Positions 55,660 through 64,000 of a DNA stretch of 64,000 nucleotides are shown here, in pieces. Source of the DNA: RBG-16-34-14 sp963727535 (lineage in GTDB: Bacteria; Bacteroidota; Ignavibacteria; Ignavibacteriales; Ignavibacteriaceae); the NCBI GenBank assembly GCA_963727535.1, contig CAVSGR010000002.1, positions 1 to 64,000 of the forward strand. Direction: 5' to 3'. Position 1 is the stretch's first letter. The number at the start of each line of letters is the position of its first letter. The notes below the pieces were generated by a model that worked only from the letters and a program-made list of their open reading frames with translations, was not told the DNA's origin and did not search any database. The translations under genes and the position numbers were made by a program.

Positions 55660-56909
55660 ATGGACTCATACAACTCATTTAATGTAGCACAACAACAAAT
55701 TCTCGAAGCAGCAAAACTCCTTAACCTTGAGGATGCAACAATTGAATTGCTTATCCAACCACAGCGAGAATATAATTTTACACTTCACGTTAAAATGGAT
55801 AACGGCAGAGTAAAAATATTTAAAGGTCACCGGATTCAATACAATTATGCACGAGGTCCGGCAAAAGGCGGTATTCGTTTTCATCCCGATGAAACTGTTG
55901 ATACAATACGTGCGTTAGCATGCTGGATGACATGGAAAACTGCGGTTGTTGATCTTCCACTGGGTGGTGGAAAAGGAGGAGTAATTTGTGATCCTAAAAA
56001 TATGTCTGAACGTGAGCTGGAAAATCTTTCAAGAGAATATATTCGTGCAATAGCTCCTTTAATTGGAGCAGATAAAGATGTTCCCGCACCTGATGTTTAT
56101 ACAAATCCTCAAACAATGGCTTGGATGATGGATGAGTACGAAACCATAGTTAATCATCATCAGCCGGGAGTTATGACTGACAAGCCAACACAAATCGGTG
56201 GAACTGAAGGAAGACGTGATGCTACTGCAAGGGGCGGAGTGATTACAGTAAGAGAAGCATGCAAAGCTCTTAATATAGATCCGACCGGAAAATTTGCAAT
56301 ACAGGGATTTGGAAATGCTGGGCAGCGCGCAGCTTTGTTACACCAGGAAATTTTTGGCGGGGGAAAATTAATTGCAGTCAGCGATTCCAAAGGGAGCAAT
56401 TTATAATTCACGATGGTTTTGATGCTAAAGAGCTCGTTATGCACAAATTAAAAACGGGAAGTGTTATAAATTTTCCCGGTTCAAAAAAAATTCCACATAA
56501 TGATCTTCTGGAACTCGATGTCGAAGTTCTCTACCCCGCTGCGCTTGAAAATTCCATTACCGGCAACAATGCAGATAAAGTAAAAGCAAAAATAATTTGT
56601 GAACTTGCAAACGGACCAACTACTCCCGAAGCCGATCTTATCTTAAATAAAAAAGGGATTTACGTTATCCCTGATATTCTGGCAAGTGCGGGTGGAGTTA
56701 CTGTATCTTACCTTGAAATGGTTCAGGATAAATATTCCTATTTCTGGACTGAAGATGTCGTACACAAACATGTTGATGAAAAACTAACAAAAGCTTTTCA
56801 CACTGTCCGTGATGCGATGAATGAAAAGAAAGTACATCCACGACTTGGAGCAATGGTTGTGGGTGTTGCAAGAGTTGCAGAAGCTTGCAAATTGAGGGGT
56901 TGGGTTTAA
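55660..56909 (+). pseudogene. Glu/Leu/Phe/Val dehydrogenase paralogue, frameshifted
   Basis: About 415 aa over 55660-56406 and 56439-56909. The N-terminal half has GHRIQYNYARGPAKGGIRFHPDET, LPLGGGKGGVICDPKNMSERELE and KDVPAPDVYTNPQTMAWMMDEYE; the C-terminal half EVLYPAALENSITGNNADKVKAKIICELANGPTTPEADLIL. Two surplus bases around 56393-56412 (a G in AAAGGGAGC and a T in AATTCAC) disrupt SKGAIYNHDGFDAKELV. Restored, it is a normal hexameric dehydrogenase using NAD(P). It follows the Zn ribbon directly. Confidence 0.88.
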
Positions 56910-56932
56910 AAGAGTAATAAGTTCTAAAATCT

Positions 56933-58369
56933 TTACGGAAATATCCCAAGCGCCAAATAAGAAGCAGCAATTTTATCTATCGCATTCACGAAGGCAGCAG
57001 TTCTTAAGTCGGGTATTTTCTTATTCTTATTTTTTATTTCTCTTATTTCGTGGTACGCATGTATCATAGTTTCTTCAAGTCCTGAATTAACCAGATCATA
57101 TTCATCTGCACCATGTACAATTATACTTCTTGCTTTCTTATCTATTTCCCTTCCAATACTTTTTTCAATTGCATCAATAAAAGTTTTGTTAACAAATTCA
57201 TCATAACGCTTTCCCATCCTTCCAAAACTTACGTGCGAAAGATTCTTAAGCCATTCAAAATAAGAGACTGTAACTCCACCGGCATTAAGATAAAGATCAG
57301 GTAATATCAATACACCTTTTTTCTCGAGAACTTTTTCAGCCTGCGGGGTTGTGGGTCCGTTGGCAGCCTCAGCAATAATCTTTGCTTTAATTTTTGAAGC
57401 ATTACCTGAGTGAATTTGGTTTTCAAGAGCGGCGGGCACAAGGATATCACAATCAATTTCCAGCACATCGTTAGGCTTCTTTATGTTTTTAGCTTTCTTA
57501 TAATTAAGTATTGAACCTGTTTCTTTCCTGTGCTTAAATACATCTTCAACATCAAGGCCTTCAGGATTATAAATCGCTCCTTCATATTCTCCGATTGCTA
57601 CAATAACAGCTCCGCCTTCCTGTAAGAACTTTGCAGAATGAAAACCAACATTTCCGAGTCCTTGTATCACAACTCTTTTCCCGTTTAGCCCGGTTTCCAG
57701 TTTCAGCTTCTTCATATCTTCGGCAATACTAACAGCTTCACGGATACCGTAAAAAACTCCCCGACCTGTAGCCTCTGTTCTTCCTCTTATTCCACCCAGG
57801 CTGATGGGTTTACCTGTAACACACCCGGCAGCGTCAATACCGGGATTAAAAGCTGCATATGTATCTGCAATCCATGCCATCTCTCTCGGACCTGTTCCAT
57901 AATCCGGTGCAGGCACATCAATGTCCGGTCCGATAAAATTCTTTTTAACAAGTTCTGCGGTGTACCTTCTTGTAATATGTTCAAGCTCAAGTTCTGTACA
58001 TTTTTTAGGATCGATCTTGATCCCCCCCTTAGCTCCACCAAAAGGGACAGTGACAACAGCGCATTTGAATGTCATTAAAGCAGCGAGAGCTTTAACTTCA
58101 TCCTGAGTCACTGCAGTACTGTATCTTATTCCCCCTTTTGCAGGAAGCTTATGCTGGCTATGCTCTACCCTGTAAGCAACAACTGTTTCTATTTTGTTTC
58201 CCATTCTTACAGGAAATTTCATCCGGTAAACGCTGTTGCAATATTTTATCTGGTCGAGAAGACCTTCGGGATATTTTGTAAACTTTGCAGCATTGTCGAA
58301 ATAATCAATAACATCGCCGTAAAAGCTATGTTCTCTCTGCGCAATAACATCTTCATCTTCAATTAACAT
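56933..58369 (-). CDS. Glu/Leu/Phe/Val dehydrogenase, third paralogue
   Basis: 478 aa. VPFGGAKGGIKIDPKKCTELELEHITRRY, PDIDVPAPDYGTGPREMAWIADTY and VIQGLGNVGFHSAKFLQEGGAVIVAIGEYEGAIYNPEGLD are intact. It has a longer N-terminal region (MLIEDEDVIAQREHSFYGDVIDYFD) than the other two copies and lies convergent to the frameshifted one with 23 nt between stops. Probably an NAD-dependent catabolic form; substrate choice among Glu, Leu, Phe and Val cannot be read from sequence alone. Confidence 0.93.
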   Translation of the reverse strand: MLIEDEDVIAQREHSFYGDVIDYFDNAAKFTKYPEGLLDQIKYCNSVYRMKFPVRMGNKIETVVAYRVEHSQHKLPAKGGIRYSTAVTQDEVKALAALMTFKCAVVTVPFGGAKGGIKIDPKKCTELELEHITRRYTAELVKKNFIGPDIDVPAPDYGTGPREMAWIADTYAAFNPGIDAAGCVTGKPISLGGIRGRTEATGRGVFYGIREAVSIAEDMKKLKLETGLNGKRVVIQGLGNVGFHSAKFLQEGGAVIVAIGEYEGAIYNPEGLDVEDVFKHRKETGSILNYKKAKNIKKPNDVLEIDCDILVPAALENQIHSGNASKIKAKIIAEAANGPTTPQAEKVLEKKGVLILPDLYLNAGGVTVSYFEWLKNLSHVSFGRMGKRYDEFVNKTFIDAIEKSIGREIDKKARSIIVHGADEYDLVNSGLEETMIHAYHEIREIKNKNKKIPDLRTAAFVNAIDKIAASYLALGIFP

Positions 58370-58487
58370 TTGGATTCTCCTTAAATTTCGGTGGGTTATT
58401 TTGAGGCATAACCATATTCTTTATATTAACAATGCTTAAAAATTAATCAATAAAGCGAGGATAGGCAAGGAAAACCTTTTAATAATC

Positions 58488-60449
58488 ATGCACGAAGTCT
58501 CAATTATAAAAGATATTGTAATAATTCTACTGGTTTCTATCCCAATTATCTTCGTTTTTAAGAAGATAAACCTTCCTAGTATAGTCGGTTTTCTTATTGC
58601 CGGAATGATAATCGGTCCTTATGGCTTCCAGCTTATTTCTGAAATTGAACAAGTAAAAGTAATGGCGGAAATCGGGGTCATACTTTTACTCTTTACAATC
58701 GGGCTCGAAGTTTCATTCAGCAGACTGATGGAAATGAAAAGATACCTGCTTGCAGCGGGAGGAATGCAGGTTCTTCTTACAATCATTATTGCCGGGGCAA
58801 TTTTCTTTTTATTTAATATTCCCGTTAACAAATCAATCTATTATGGAATGCTTGTAAGTCTTTCAAGCACTGCGATTGTATTAAAGATTTTATCAGATAA
58901 AGGAGAATTAGAAGCTCCGCACGGAAGACTCGCCTTATCAATATTAATTTTCCAGGATCTTGCAATAGTTCCAATGTTTTTGCTCTTACCGATTTTAGCA
59001 ACAACAAATTTATCAAATCCGTTTTCAATTTTGTTACAATTGGTTTATGCTTTCGGTGCAGTTGCAATTATTCTTTTTGTTGCAAGATTAATCATGCCTA
59101 AAATCCTTTTTCAACTTGCAAAATTAAGAATGCGGGAAGCTTTTACTGTAGGAATTCTTCTACTACTTCTTGGAATGGCTTACTTAACTTATTCAATTGG
59201 TTTGTCTTTTGCGCTTGGGGCTTTCATTGCAGGAATTATACTTTCTGAAACAGAACTCAGTCACCAGGTTGTTGCAGATATACTTCCTTTAAAGGATGCA
59301 TTTAACAGTATTTTCTTCGTCTCAATCGGGCTTCTTCTTGATTTTCAATTTGTACTAATTCACCCGGTTACATTAGCTTTAATTATAATCGGAATACTTA
59401 CTTTAAAATCGTTAATCATTATCGGAATAATAAAATTTTTGCGGTTTCCTCTTCGTACTGCTGTAATAACCGGACTTGGGTTAGCGCAGGTCGGCGAGTT
59501 TTCATTTGTTCTTGCACAGGCAGGTTTGGGCTTTAATTTAATTGAAGCAAGTTTTTATAATGGTTTTCTTGCGGTTTCAATATTCACAATGTTGTTAACA
59601 CCGCTTGTGTTTTTATTCCTTCCTTCCATTTCAAAAAAATTCGGCTTACTGGAAAACACTACTAAAAAAGCAGGAAAACCTGAAGAACTTAAAAACCATG
59701 CAATAATTGTCGGCTTTGGTTTGAATGGAAGAAACCTTGCCCGCGTTCTTAAAGAAACAGGAATTAATTATATAGTTATTGAATTAAATCCTGAGACTGT
59801 TAAAAAAGAAAAATTAAACGGCGAAAGAATTATTTATGGCGATATTACAAAAGAAGACATTCTTCATCACACCAAAATAGACACAGCAAAAATAATTGTG
59901 TTTGCTATTTCCGATCCTACTGCTGCAAGAATTGGAGTACAAAATGCCAAACGATTGAACCCATCAGTTTATGCAATTGTAAGAACAAGATATATAAATG
60001 AAATCGAAGGCTTACATAACCTCGGCGCTGATGAAGTTATTCCCGAAGAGTTTGAAACATCTTTGCAGATTTTCAGCAAGGTTCTTAAAAGATATCATAT
60101 TCCTTTAAATGTAATAATGAAGCAAGTCGCTTTGATCCGTGGAGAAAGTTACGGTTTGCTAACACAGGAAAAAGTTAAAACGCATTCACTGGTCCATCTT
60201 GATGAAATACTTGCCGCAGGATTAACGGATACTTTTTTTATAGATGAGAATAATCCTCACATAGGAAAAACTCTTTCAGAAATAGATTTGCGCGCAAAAA
60301 CGGATGCAACAATAATCGCAATTGTCAGGAATGGTAAAAATATATCTAACCCTTCCGGTAAGGAACAACTTTTACAGAACGACACAATTGTAATAACCGG
60401 AACTCACCAGTCTGTTGATAAAGCTTTCGAATTTTTGGATGGAAGCTGA
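58488..60449 (+). CDS. CPA2-family cation:proton antiporter with RCK domains (KefB/Ybal-like)
   Basis: 653 aa. Twelve to thirteen membrane segments form the Na+/H+ exchanger domain (about 5-385; IGVILLLFTIGLEVSF, SLSSTAIVLKIL, LIFQDLAIVPMFLLLP). An RCK_N/TrkA-N domain (about 400-530) begins HAIIVGFGLNGRNLARVLKE, followed by a TrkA_C domain. Monovalent-cation/proton antiport at the inner membrane, gated by nucleotide or cofactor binding. Divergent from the GDH gene across a 118-nt gap. Confidence 0.95.
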   Translation: MHEVSIIKDIVIILLVSIPIIFVFKKINLPSIVGFLIAGMIIGPYGFQLISEIEQVKVMAEIGVILLLFTIGLEVSFSRLMEMKRYLLAAGGMQVLLTIIIAGAIFFLFNIPVNKSIYYGMLVSLSSTAIVLKILSDKGELEAPHGRLALSILIFQDLAIVPMFLLLPILATTNLSNPFSILLQLVYAFGAVAIILFVARLIMPKILFQLAKLRMREAFTVGILLLLLGMAYLTYSIGLSFALGAFIAGIILSETELSHQVVADILPLKDAFNSIFFVSIGLLLDFQFVLIHPVTLALIIIGILTLKSLIIIGIIKFLRFPLRTAVITGLGLAQVGEFSFVLAQAGLGFNLIEASFYNGFLAVSIFTMLLTPLVFLFLPSISKKFGLLENTTKKAGKPEELKNHAIIVGFGLNGRNLARVLKETGINYIVIELNPETVKKEKLNGERIIYGDITKEDILHHTKIDTAKIIVFAISDPTAARIGVQNAKRLNPSVYAIVRTRYINEIEGLHNLGADEVIPEEFETSLQIFSKVLKRYHIPLNVIMKQVALIRGESYGLLTQEKVKTHSLVHLDEILAAGLTDTFFIDENNPHIGKTLSEIDLRAKTDATIIAIVRNGKNISNPSGKEQLLQNDTIVITGTHQSVDKAFEFLDGS

Positions 60450-60451
60450 GT

Positions 60452-62830
60452 TTAAAAAACTATGGCGGTTGAGAGTGTCGTACAAAAATGTTTTTGAGAA
60501 TTATAACTAAAATCTATTCTTAAAATTGCAAAAATTCTGGAGATACCAATAAAGGTTTCCCAATAAGGTTTTTGTGATTGCTTACCAAAATATTTACTAT
60601 CATTTGAAATAACCAACCCGCTTGCACCCGTTATTATATCAAGATTTAAGTTTGTTAGAAAATCTAACCCTAAAGCCTGAAAAATAATTGTTCTCCAGTT
60701 ATGTTCTATATGCAAAGCTACCATTTTATCTCCCGCAAATTGATAAGGTTTCAATCCTCGGAAGGAAGTAACCGGCGAATAAATACCCATAGCCTGAATT
60801 GGAGTTAAAATATGCTGAATTCCGTAAGAGCCTTTTATATACCCTGCTTCAATATTTAATTGCAAGTACGGAGCAACAAATAATTCTTTATAAATTGTTC
60901 TTGTGCTTATTTCTCCTGCAAATAATATCTTATAATAACTGAAATCACTTCCTAAAAATTTACCTGAAGATTCTATATTTAATACGGCTCCATCTTCAGG
61001 GGTAACTCTGAATTCAAAAGGAGATTTTCCATATTGTGATATTAAACTAATTTTCCTGTCGAAGCCCTCATTTATTTCCGGGTTTGTTCTAAGAAAACGG
61101 TTCCTGTTAAAAATGCTGAAATATTTTTTCTCTTTCACATAAAGCTGATGTTCCGAAATAAAATTAAGAGATGTTAAGAACTTATCCCCCAGTCTTTTCA
61201 TAATCGAAAGTTTAAAACCTCCTGATAAATAATAATTGAACGGATCATCAAAACCGAGCAATACAGAAGCCGAGTTTAACAGATGCGAATATGGGTGCAT
61301 CTCCTGCCATTCTTTTACTTTGTAGAAAACTTCAAAACCCACCTGGTTAATAAAAAAATCTTTTAATCCATAATTTATTGATAAAGAACCCAATGGTTTT
61401 TTAATTCCTAAACTATATCCCGCATAACTTTTTATTGATAATTTTTTTCCAAGGTGATTTCCGGTGTAATTCACACCAAGCGTAAGTTTCTCTACTCTGT
61501 TTATATTTAAGTAGCTGTAATTAAATGCGATTCCACTTATTTCTCCCAGCAGATTATCTCCTTGGGATTTTCCATCATTCGAATTTTCGTTAACAAACCC
61601 CGAGAGTAAACCTGTGGGCTTAATAATTTTTTCCAATGTTTTTGTACTATCCAAAGTGGCAAATGCATTTGTTTCTGCATTCGTTAACGGAATGGGACGA
61701 AGAGATTTAATTTCATTGTCTGTTAATTCAAGCGGACCTTTATAGTTTTTCGATGTATCTGAAGTAAACCCACCATACTTAGAAGACTTGGCATTTATTA
61801 CAGAGTCAGGTATTGGTTCATTAATTTTGTAACCGGTAATAGTGCTAATCATATCAAATGATAATTGATCCAATCCGATTAAGCCGCTTAAATTAAAGCT
61901 AAATGACGCTTTCATTTCGACATAATCGGGCAGCCAGTAACCGGAGTAATTCCCCAGAGATTGCTTAAACCTGAGCATTAAATCCTGGATATAAGGAAAT
62001 CTTAAACCTTTGCTCGATGATAAATTAACATTACAAATAGCATAATTTTCACCTTCAATATTAATCGTCCCTTCCAGAAGGGGTTGAATATCCGACCTGG
62101 GAATTACCTGGATAGTATAGATCGGAAACCCGTTTGTTTCAATAGTATTTAATAATTTATAATCATAATGATCGAATGCGTTATCAGCCAGGGGTAAGTA
62201 AACTTTATTCATAAGAATTATTAATGTGTCTTCGGAAAAATCCAGATAATATCTGTTGTTAATAGTAAAATCAATGTTCCTTATTTCTTTTTTCCTGTTT
62301 TCTGTCTTATGTGTTTTCAGAATAAATTCTTTTTCCCATTCCGGGAGGTTGTTGTAACCTTTAATAAAAGCCTCTTCAATAAGAGCTGTTTCTCCCGATG
62401 ATTCAACTATTTTTTTTGAATAGGCATTGTATTCAAAATTCTTTAATCCTTTTTTATTAATCTTCTTCCGCCTGATAGCCTCTCTTATAATTCCATAAGC
62501 AGGGTCTTCATCTGTAACAACAACCTCGGGAAGAACTATCGCCTGCTTAAGTAGTTTTATAATCATAAGGGAAGTTTGAGGAACGGAAATATTCAAAGTA
62601 TCTGTTTTGTACCCAACATACCTGGTAATTAATGTATGCACGCCTGATGTAAGTTTGAATGTGAAAGTGCCCTCAAGATTTGAAACTGTCCCCTGATTTG
62701 TACCTGCTAATAATACAGATGCATTCGGTAAAGGATTATCGTTTGAATCTACTATTTTGCCTTTAAACTCGTAAGATTGTGCAATAATGCGGAATGATAA
62801 AAATAAGAAGATAATTAAGAAATTCTTCAT
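60452..62830 (-). CDS. DUF5686/carboxypeptidase-regulatory-like outer-membrane protein
   Basis: 792 aa with a signal peptide (LIIFLFLSFRIIAQ), an N-terminal CarboxypepD_reg-like domain (YEFKGKIVDSNDNPLPNASVLLAGTNQGTVSNLEGTFTF), then a long DUF5686-type region ending in beta-barrel-like repeats and a final Phe. Related proteins are outer-membrane, T9SS- or nutrient-associated barrels of unknown role. It begins after the antiporter's stop (2 nt gap, convergent) and its promoter faces the nitroreductase. Confidence 0.85.
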   Translation of the reverse strand: MKNFLIIFLFLSFRIIAQSYEFKGKIVDSNDNPLPNASVLLAGTNQGTVSNLEGTFTFKLTSGVHTLITRYVGYKTDTLNISVPQTSLMIIKLLKQAIVLPEVVVTDEDPAYGIIREAIRRKKINKKGLKNFEYNAYSKKIVESSGETALIEEAFIKGYNNLPEWEKEFILKTHKTENRKKEIRNIDFTINNRYYLDFSEDTLIILMNKVYLPLADNAFDHYDYKLLNTIETNGFPIYTIQVIPRSDIQPLLEGTINIEGENYAICNVNLSSSKGLRFPYIQDLMLRFKQSLGNYSGYWLPDYVEMKASFSFNLSGLIGLDQLSFDMISTITGYKINEPIPDSVINAKSSKYGGFTSDTSKNYKGPLELTDNEIKSLRPIPLTNAETNAFATLDSTKTLEKIIKPTGLLSGFVNENSNDGKSQGDNLLGEISGIAFNYSYLNINRVEKLTLGVNYTGNHLGKKLSIKSYAGYSLGIKKPLGSLSINYGLKDFFINQVGFEVFYKVKEWQEMHPYSHLLNSASVLLGFDDPFNYYLSGGFKLSIMKRLGDKFLTSLNFISEHQLYVKEKKYFSIFNRNRFLRTNPEINEGFDRKISLISQYGKSPFEFRVTPEDGAVLNIESSGKFLGSDFSYYKILFAGEISTRTIYKELFVAPYLQLNIEAGYIKGSYGIQHILTPIQAMGIYSPVTSFRGLKPYQFAGDKMVALHIEHNWRTIIFQALGLDFLTNLNLDIITGASGLVISNDSKYFGKQSQKPYWETFIGISRIFAILRIDFSYNSQKHFCTTLSTAIVF

Positions 62831-62962
62831 TTCCCCTGGCTCGCTTTATTAAAAAATCATTCCTATAATTTTAAGAGACTATTTAACCGATAAAATTGTT
62901 ACAAACTTAAAAATTATTCTGTTAAAAGATATTTCTATAAATAGTCCTCACAATTATTTCTT

Positions 62963-63622
62963 TTAAATAAATACAGCTATCTCTTTCAAAGATTTTTTCG
63001 TAATCCGGGGAACCTTTACACCTTTGGCAGGATAACCAACAACTAAAATCAAAAAAGGTCTTTCGTTGGGAGGACGCTTTAATATTTTATTGAGAAATCT
63101 CATAGGACTTGGAGTGTGAGTTAATGATACCAATCCTGCATTGTGAATTGCTGTAATTAAAATGCCGCATGCTATTCCGGTTGATTCCTGCGGATAATAT
63201 GTTTTTATTTTATGTTTACCTTTTAATTCATAACTCTTAGAAAAGACAACTATAAGATATGGCGCTGTTTCAAGAAACGGTTTGTTTTCATTTGTTCCAA
63301 GAGGTTCAAGAGCACTTAGCCATTCTTTTGAGGCTCTTCGTTTATAAAATTCACGTTCTTCTTTTTCTGCAAGATTTCTTATTTCCTTTTTTTTCTTAAG
63401 ATTGGAGACAACAACAAATTGCCATGGCTGCATATTAGCTCCACTCGGCGCGGTTGAGGCTGCTTTTATACAATTCTTAATCACTTCAGGAGGAACTTTC
63501 CGATCTGAAAATTCTCTTATTGTTCTTCTTCTTTTTACAAGTGAATAAAAAGTTTTAGAACGATTTATCATTTCTTCTTTTGAATATTCCTGATATTTTT
63601 TTAAAGGAATAAATCCAGGCAT
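62963..63622 (-). CDS. Nitroreductase-family protein
   Basis: 219 aa. FMN-binding features RRRTIREFSDRKVPPEVIKNCIKAASTAPSGANMQPWQFVVVSN, QESTGIACGILITAIHNAGL and RPFLILVVGYPAKGVKVP are typical of the oxygen-insensitive nitroreductase/dehalogenase superfamily. It likely reduces nitro- or quinone-type substrates with NAD(P)H, possibly as part of stress metabolism. Divergent from the DUF4097-like gene at the end of the window. Confidence 0.92.
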   Translation of the reverse strand: MPGFIPLKKYQEYSKEEMINRSKTFYSLVKRRRTIREFSDRKVPPEVIKNCIKAASTAPSGANMQPWQFVVVSNLKKKKEIRNLAEKEEREFYKRRASKEWLSALEPLGTNENKPFLETAPYLIVVFSKSYELKGKHKIKTYYPQESTGIACGILITAIHNAGLVSLTHTPSPMRFLNKILKRPPNERPFLILVVGYPAKGVKVPRITKKSLKEIAVFI

Positions 63623-63681
63623 AGCGCAAACCTCACATTTTTATTCTTAGTTGGAGAATCTTAAACATACAATGCTCCTAC

Positions 63682-63738
63682 TCTTTTTGATATTAAACCG
63701 TTTATCATCTTTTTGATTATTTAGTCCATCTTTCTGAT
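63682..63738 (+). promoter_or_regulatory. Three TCTTTTTGAT direct repeats upstream of the last gene
   Basis: TCTTTTTGAT at 63682-63691 and 63708-63717 and TCTTTCTGAT at 63729-63738, 26 and 21 bp apart. The last lies about 90 bp before the ATG at 63829, with an imperfect -7-like AATATTTG about 15 nt after it. A binding site for a regulator is plausible. Confidence 0.35.
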
Positions 63739-63828
63739 TAATATTACTTAGAAAATATTTGGGTTCTTATAAATAGTAACCTTTTTTACCTGTTTGAGGT
63801 CTAAATTAAAAACTTTGGAGTATTCATA

Positions 63829-64000
63829 ATGAAAAATATAAGAATATACCTGATTACACTAATAACTTTGCTGTTTGTCACCGGTACATACGCAGCCAGC
63901 GTGCTTAAAGTTCTGTATGAGAAAACATATCATATCTCTCCCGGTAAAGAATTAAGAGTTGACGCTTCCGTAGGAGATGTTTTAATTTCAACCTGGGATA
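63829..64000 (+). CDS. DUF4097-like secreted protein (5' part only)
   Basis: 57 codons to the window edge. A GGAG box precedes the ATG by 8 nt. It has a signal peptide (IRIYLITLITLLFVTGTYAA), then YHISPGKELRVDASVGDVLISTWD, which resembles the opening of DUF4097/YvlB-type putative adhesin repeats (PGGxLxVDxxxGDVxVxxWD). The rest lies outside the window. Confidence 0.6.
   Translation, partial: MKNIRIYLITLITLLFVTGTYAASVLKVLYEKTYHISPGKELRVDASVGDVLISTWD

Noticed and set aside
1..64000. tRNA, rRNA, CRISPR array, prophage, insertion sequence or integrase
   Set aside because: No cloverleaf-like repeats, spacer arrays, transposase or integrase signatures were found by eye on either strand; small structured RNAs could still be missed.

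Overview
The window comes from a bacterium of the Bacteroidota/Chlorobiota/Ignavibacteriota group, most likely an Ignavibacteriales member. Reasons: a secreted protein (24670-26169) ends in a type IX secretion sorting domain with the 'NYPNPFNPATTIKYDLP' signature typical of Ignavibacteria; there is a hybrid two-component system of Bacteroidota type; several AT-rich promoters match TAnnTTTG; genes such as DUF3109, DUF5686 and LTD-domain proteins are characteristic. No tRNA, rRNA, CRISPR array, prophage or insertion sequence was seen. Layout: 1-445 is the end-cut start of a class IV (D-amino-acid type) aminotransferase. 912-4802 is an accessory module: a small unknown protein, a NarL-type sensor kinase/response regulator pair, a 125-aa protein with a C-terminal WCPPIC tail, and a multipass membrane protein, the last two being partly duplicated in tandem. 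4948-9415 holds a DinB/YfiT enzyme, then a minus-strand run of PhoH ATPase, lipoprotein, membrane protein and frameshifted mnmA. 9796-14100 is carAB behind an intrinsic terminator-like leader. 14141-18881 (minus) holds a YdjM-like membrane protein, a ferredoxin, a frameshifted AEC transporter, a GT39-like glycosyltransferase and an OmpA protein. 19002-26169 has a metallophosphoesterase, a frameshifted hybrid two-component regulator and the secreted T9SS protein it may control. 26243-34606 (minus) has an envelope protein, a CHASE2/sigma-54 activator, and the run DUF3109-rpoN-methyltransferase-hslV-hslU. 34853-38863 is a four-gene operon: cyclic-2,3-DPG-synthetase-like protein, carbamate kinase, ornithine carbamoyltransferase, SDR. 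38934-43626 is a giant lamin-tail-domain surface protein broken by several frameshifts. 43723-47748 holds DinB proteins, a GNAT, an MlaF-like ATPase, DUF2721 and aat. After about 1 kb of gene-poor DNA come an M24 peptidase and, from 50294, a nitrogen-metabolism cluster with three glutamate-dehydrogenase-family genes around a dual-receiver/PEP-pyruvate-binding protein. 58488-64000 has a CPA2 antiporter, a DUF5686 outer-membrane protein, a nitroreductase and the start of a DUF4097-like protein. Functionally, carAB makes carbamoyl phosphate, and argF/arcC consume or regenerate it, while gdh genes supply or burn glutamate, so much of the window concerns nitrogen and carbamoyl metabolism, with regulators (two-component systems, rpoN, sigma-54 activator) interspersed. 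A striking technical point is that at least eight loci, including normally important mnmA and hslU, are interrupted by 1-nt indels, mostly in homopolymers; this looks like a draft sequence with indel errors more than true gene decay. The best candidates for something undescribed are the CPPxC-tail/membrane-protein module, the REC-REC-PPDK_N protein among the gdh genes, and the cpgS-arcC-argF operon.
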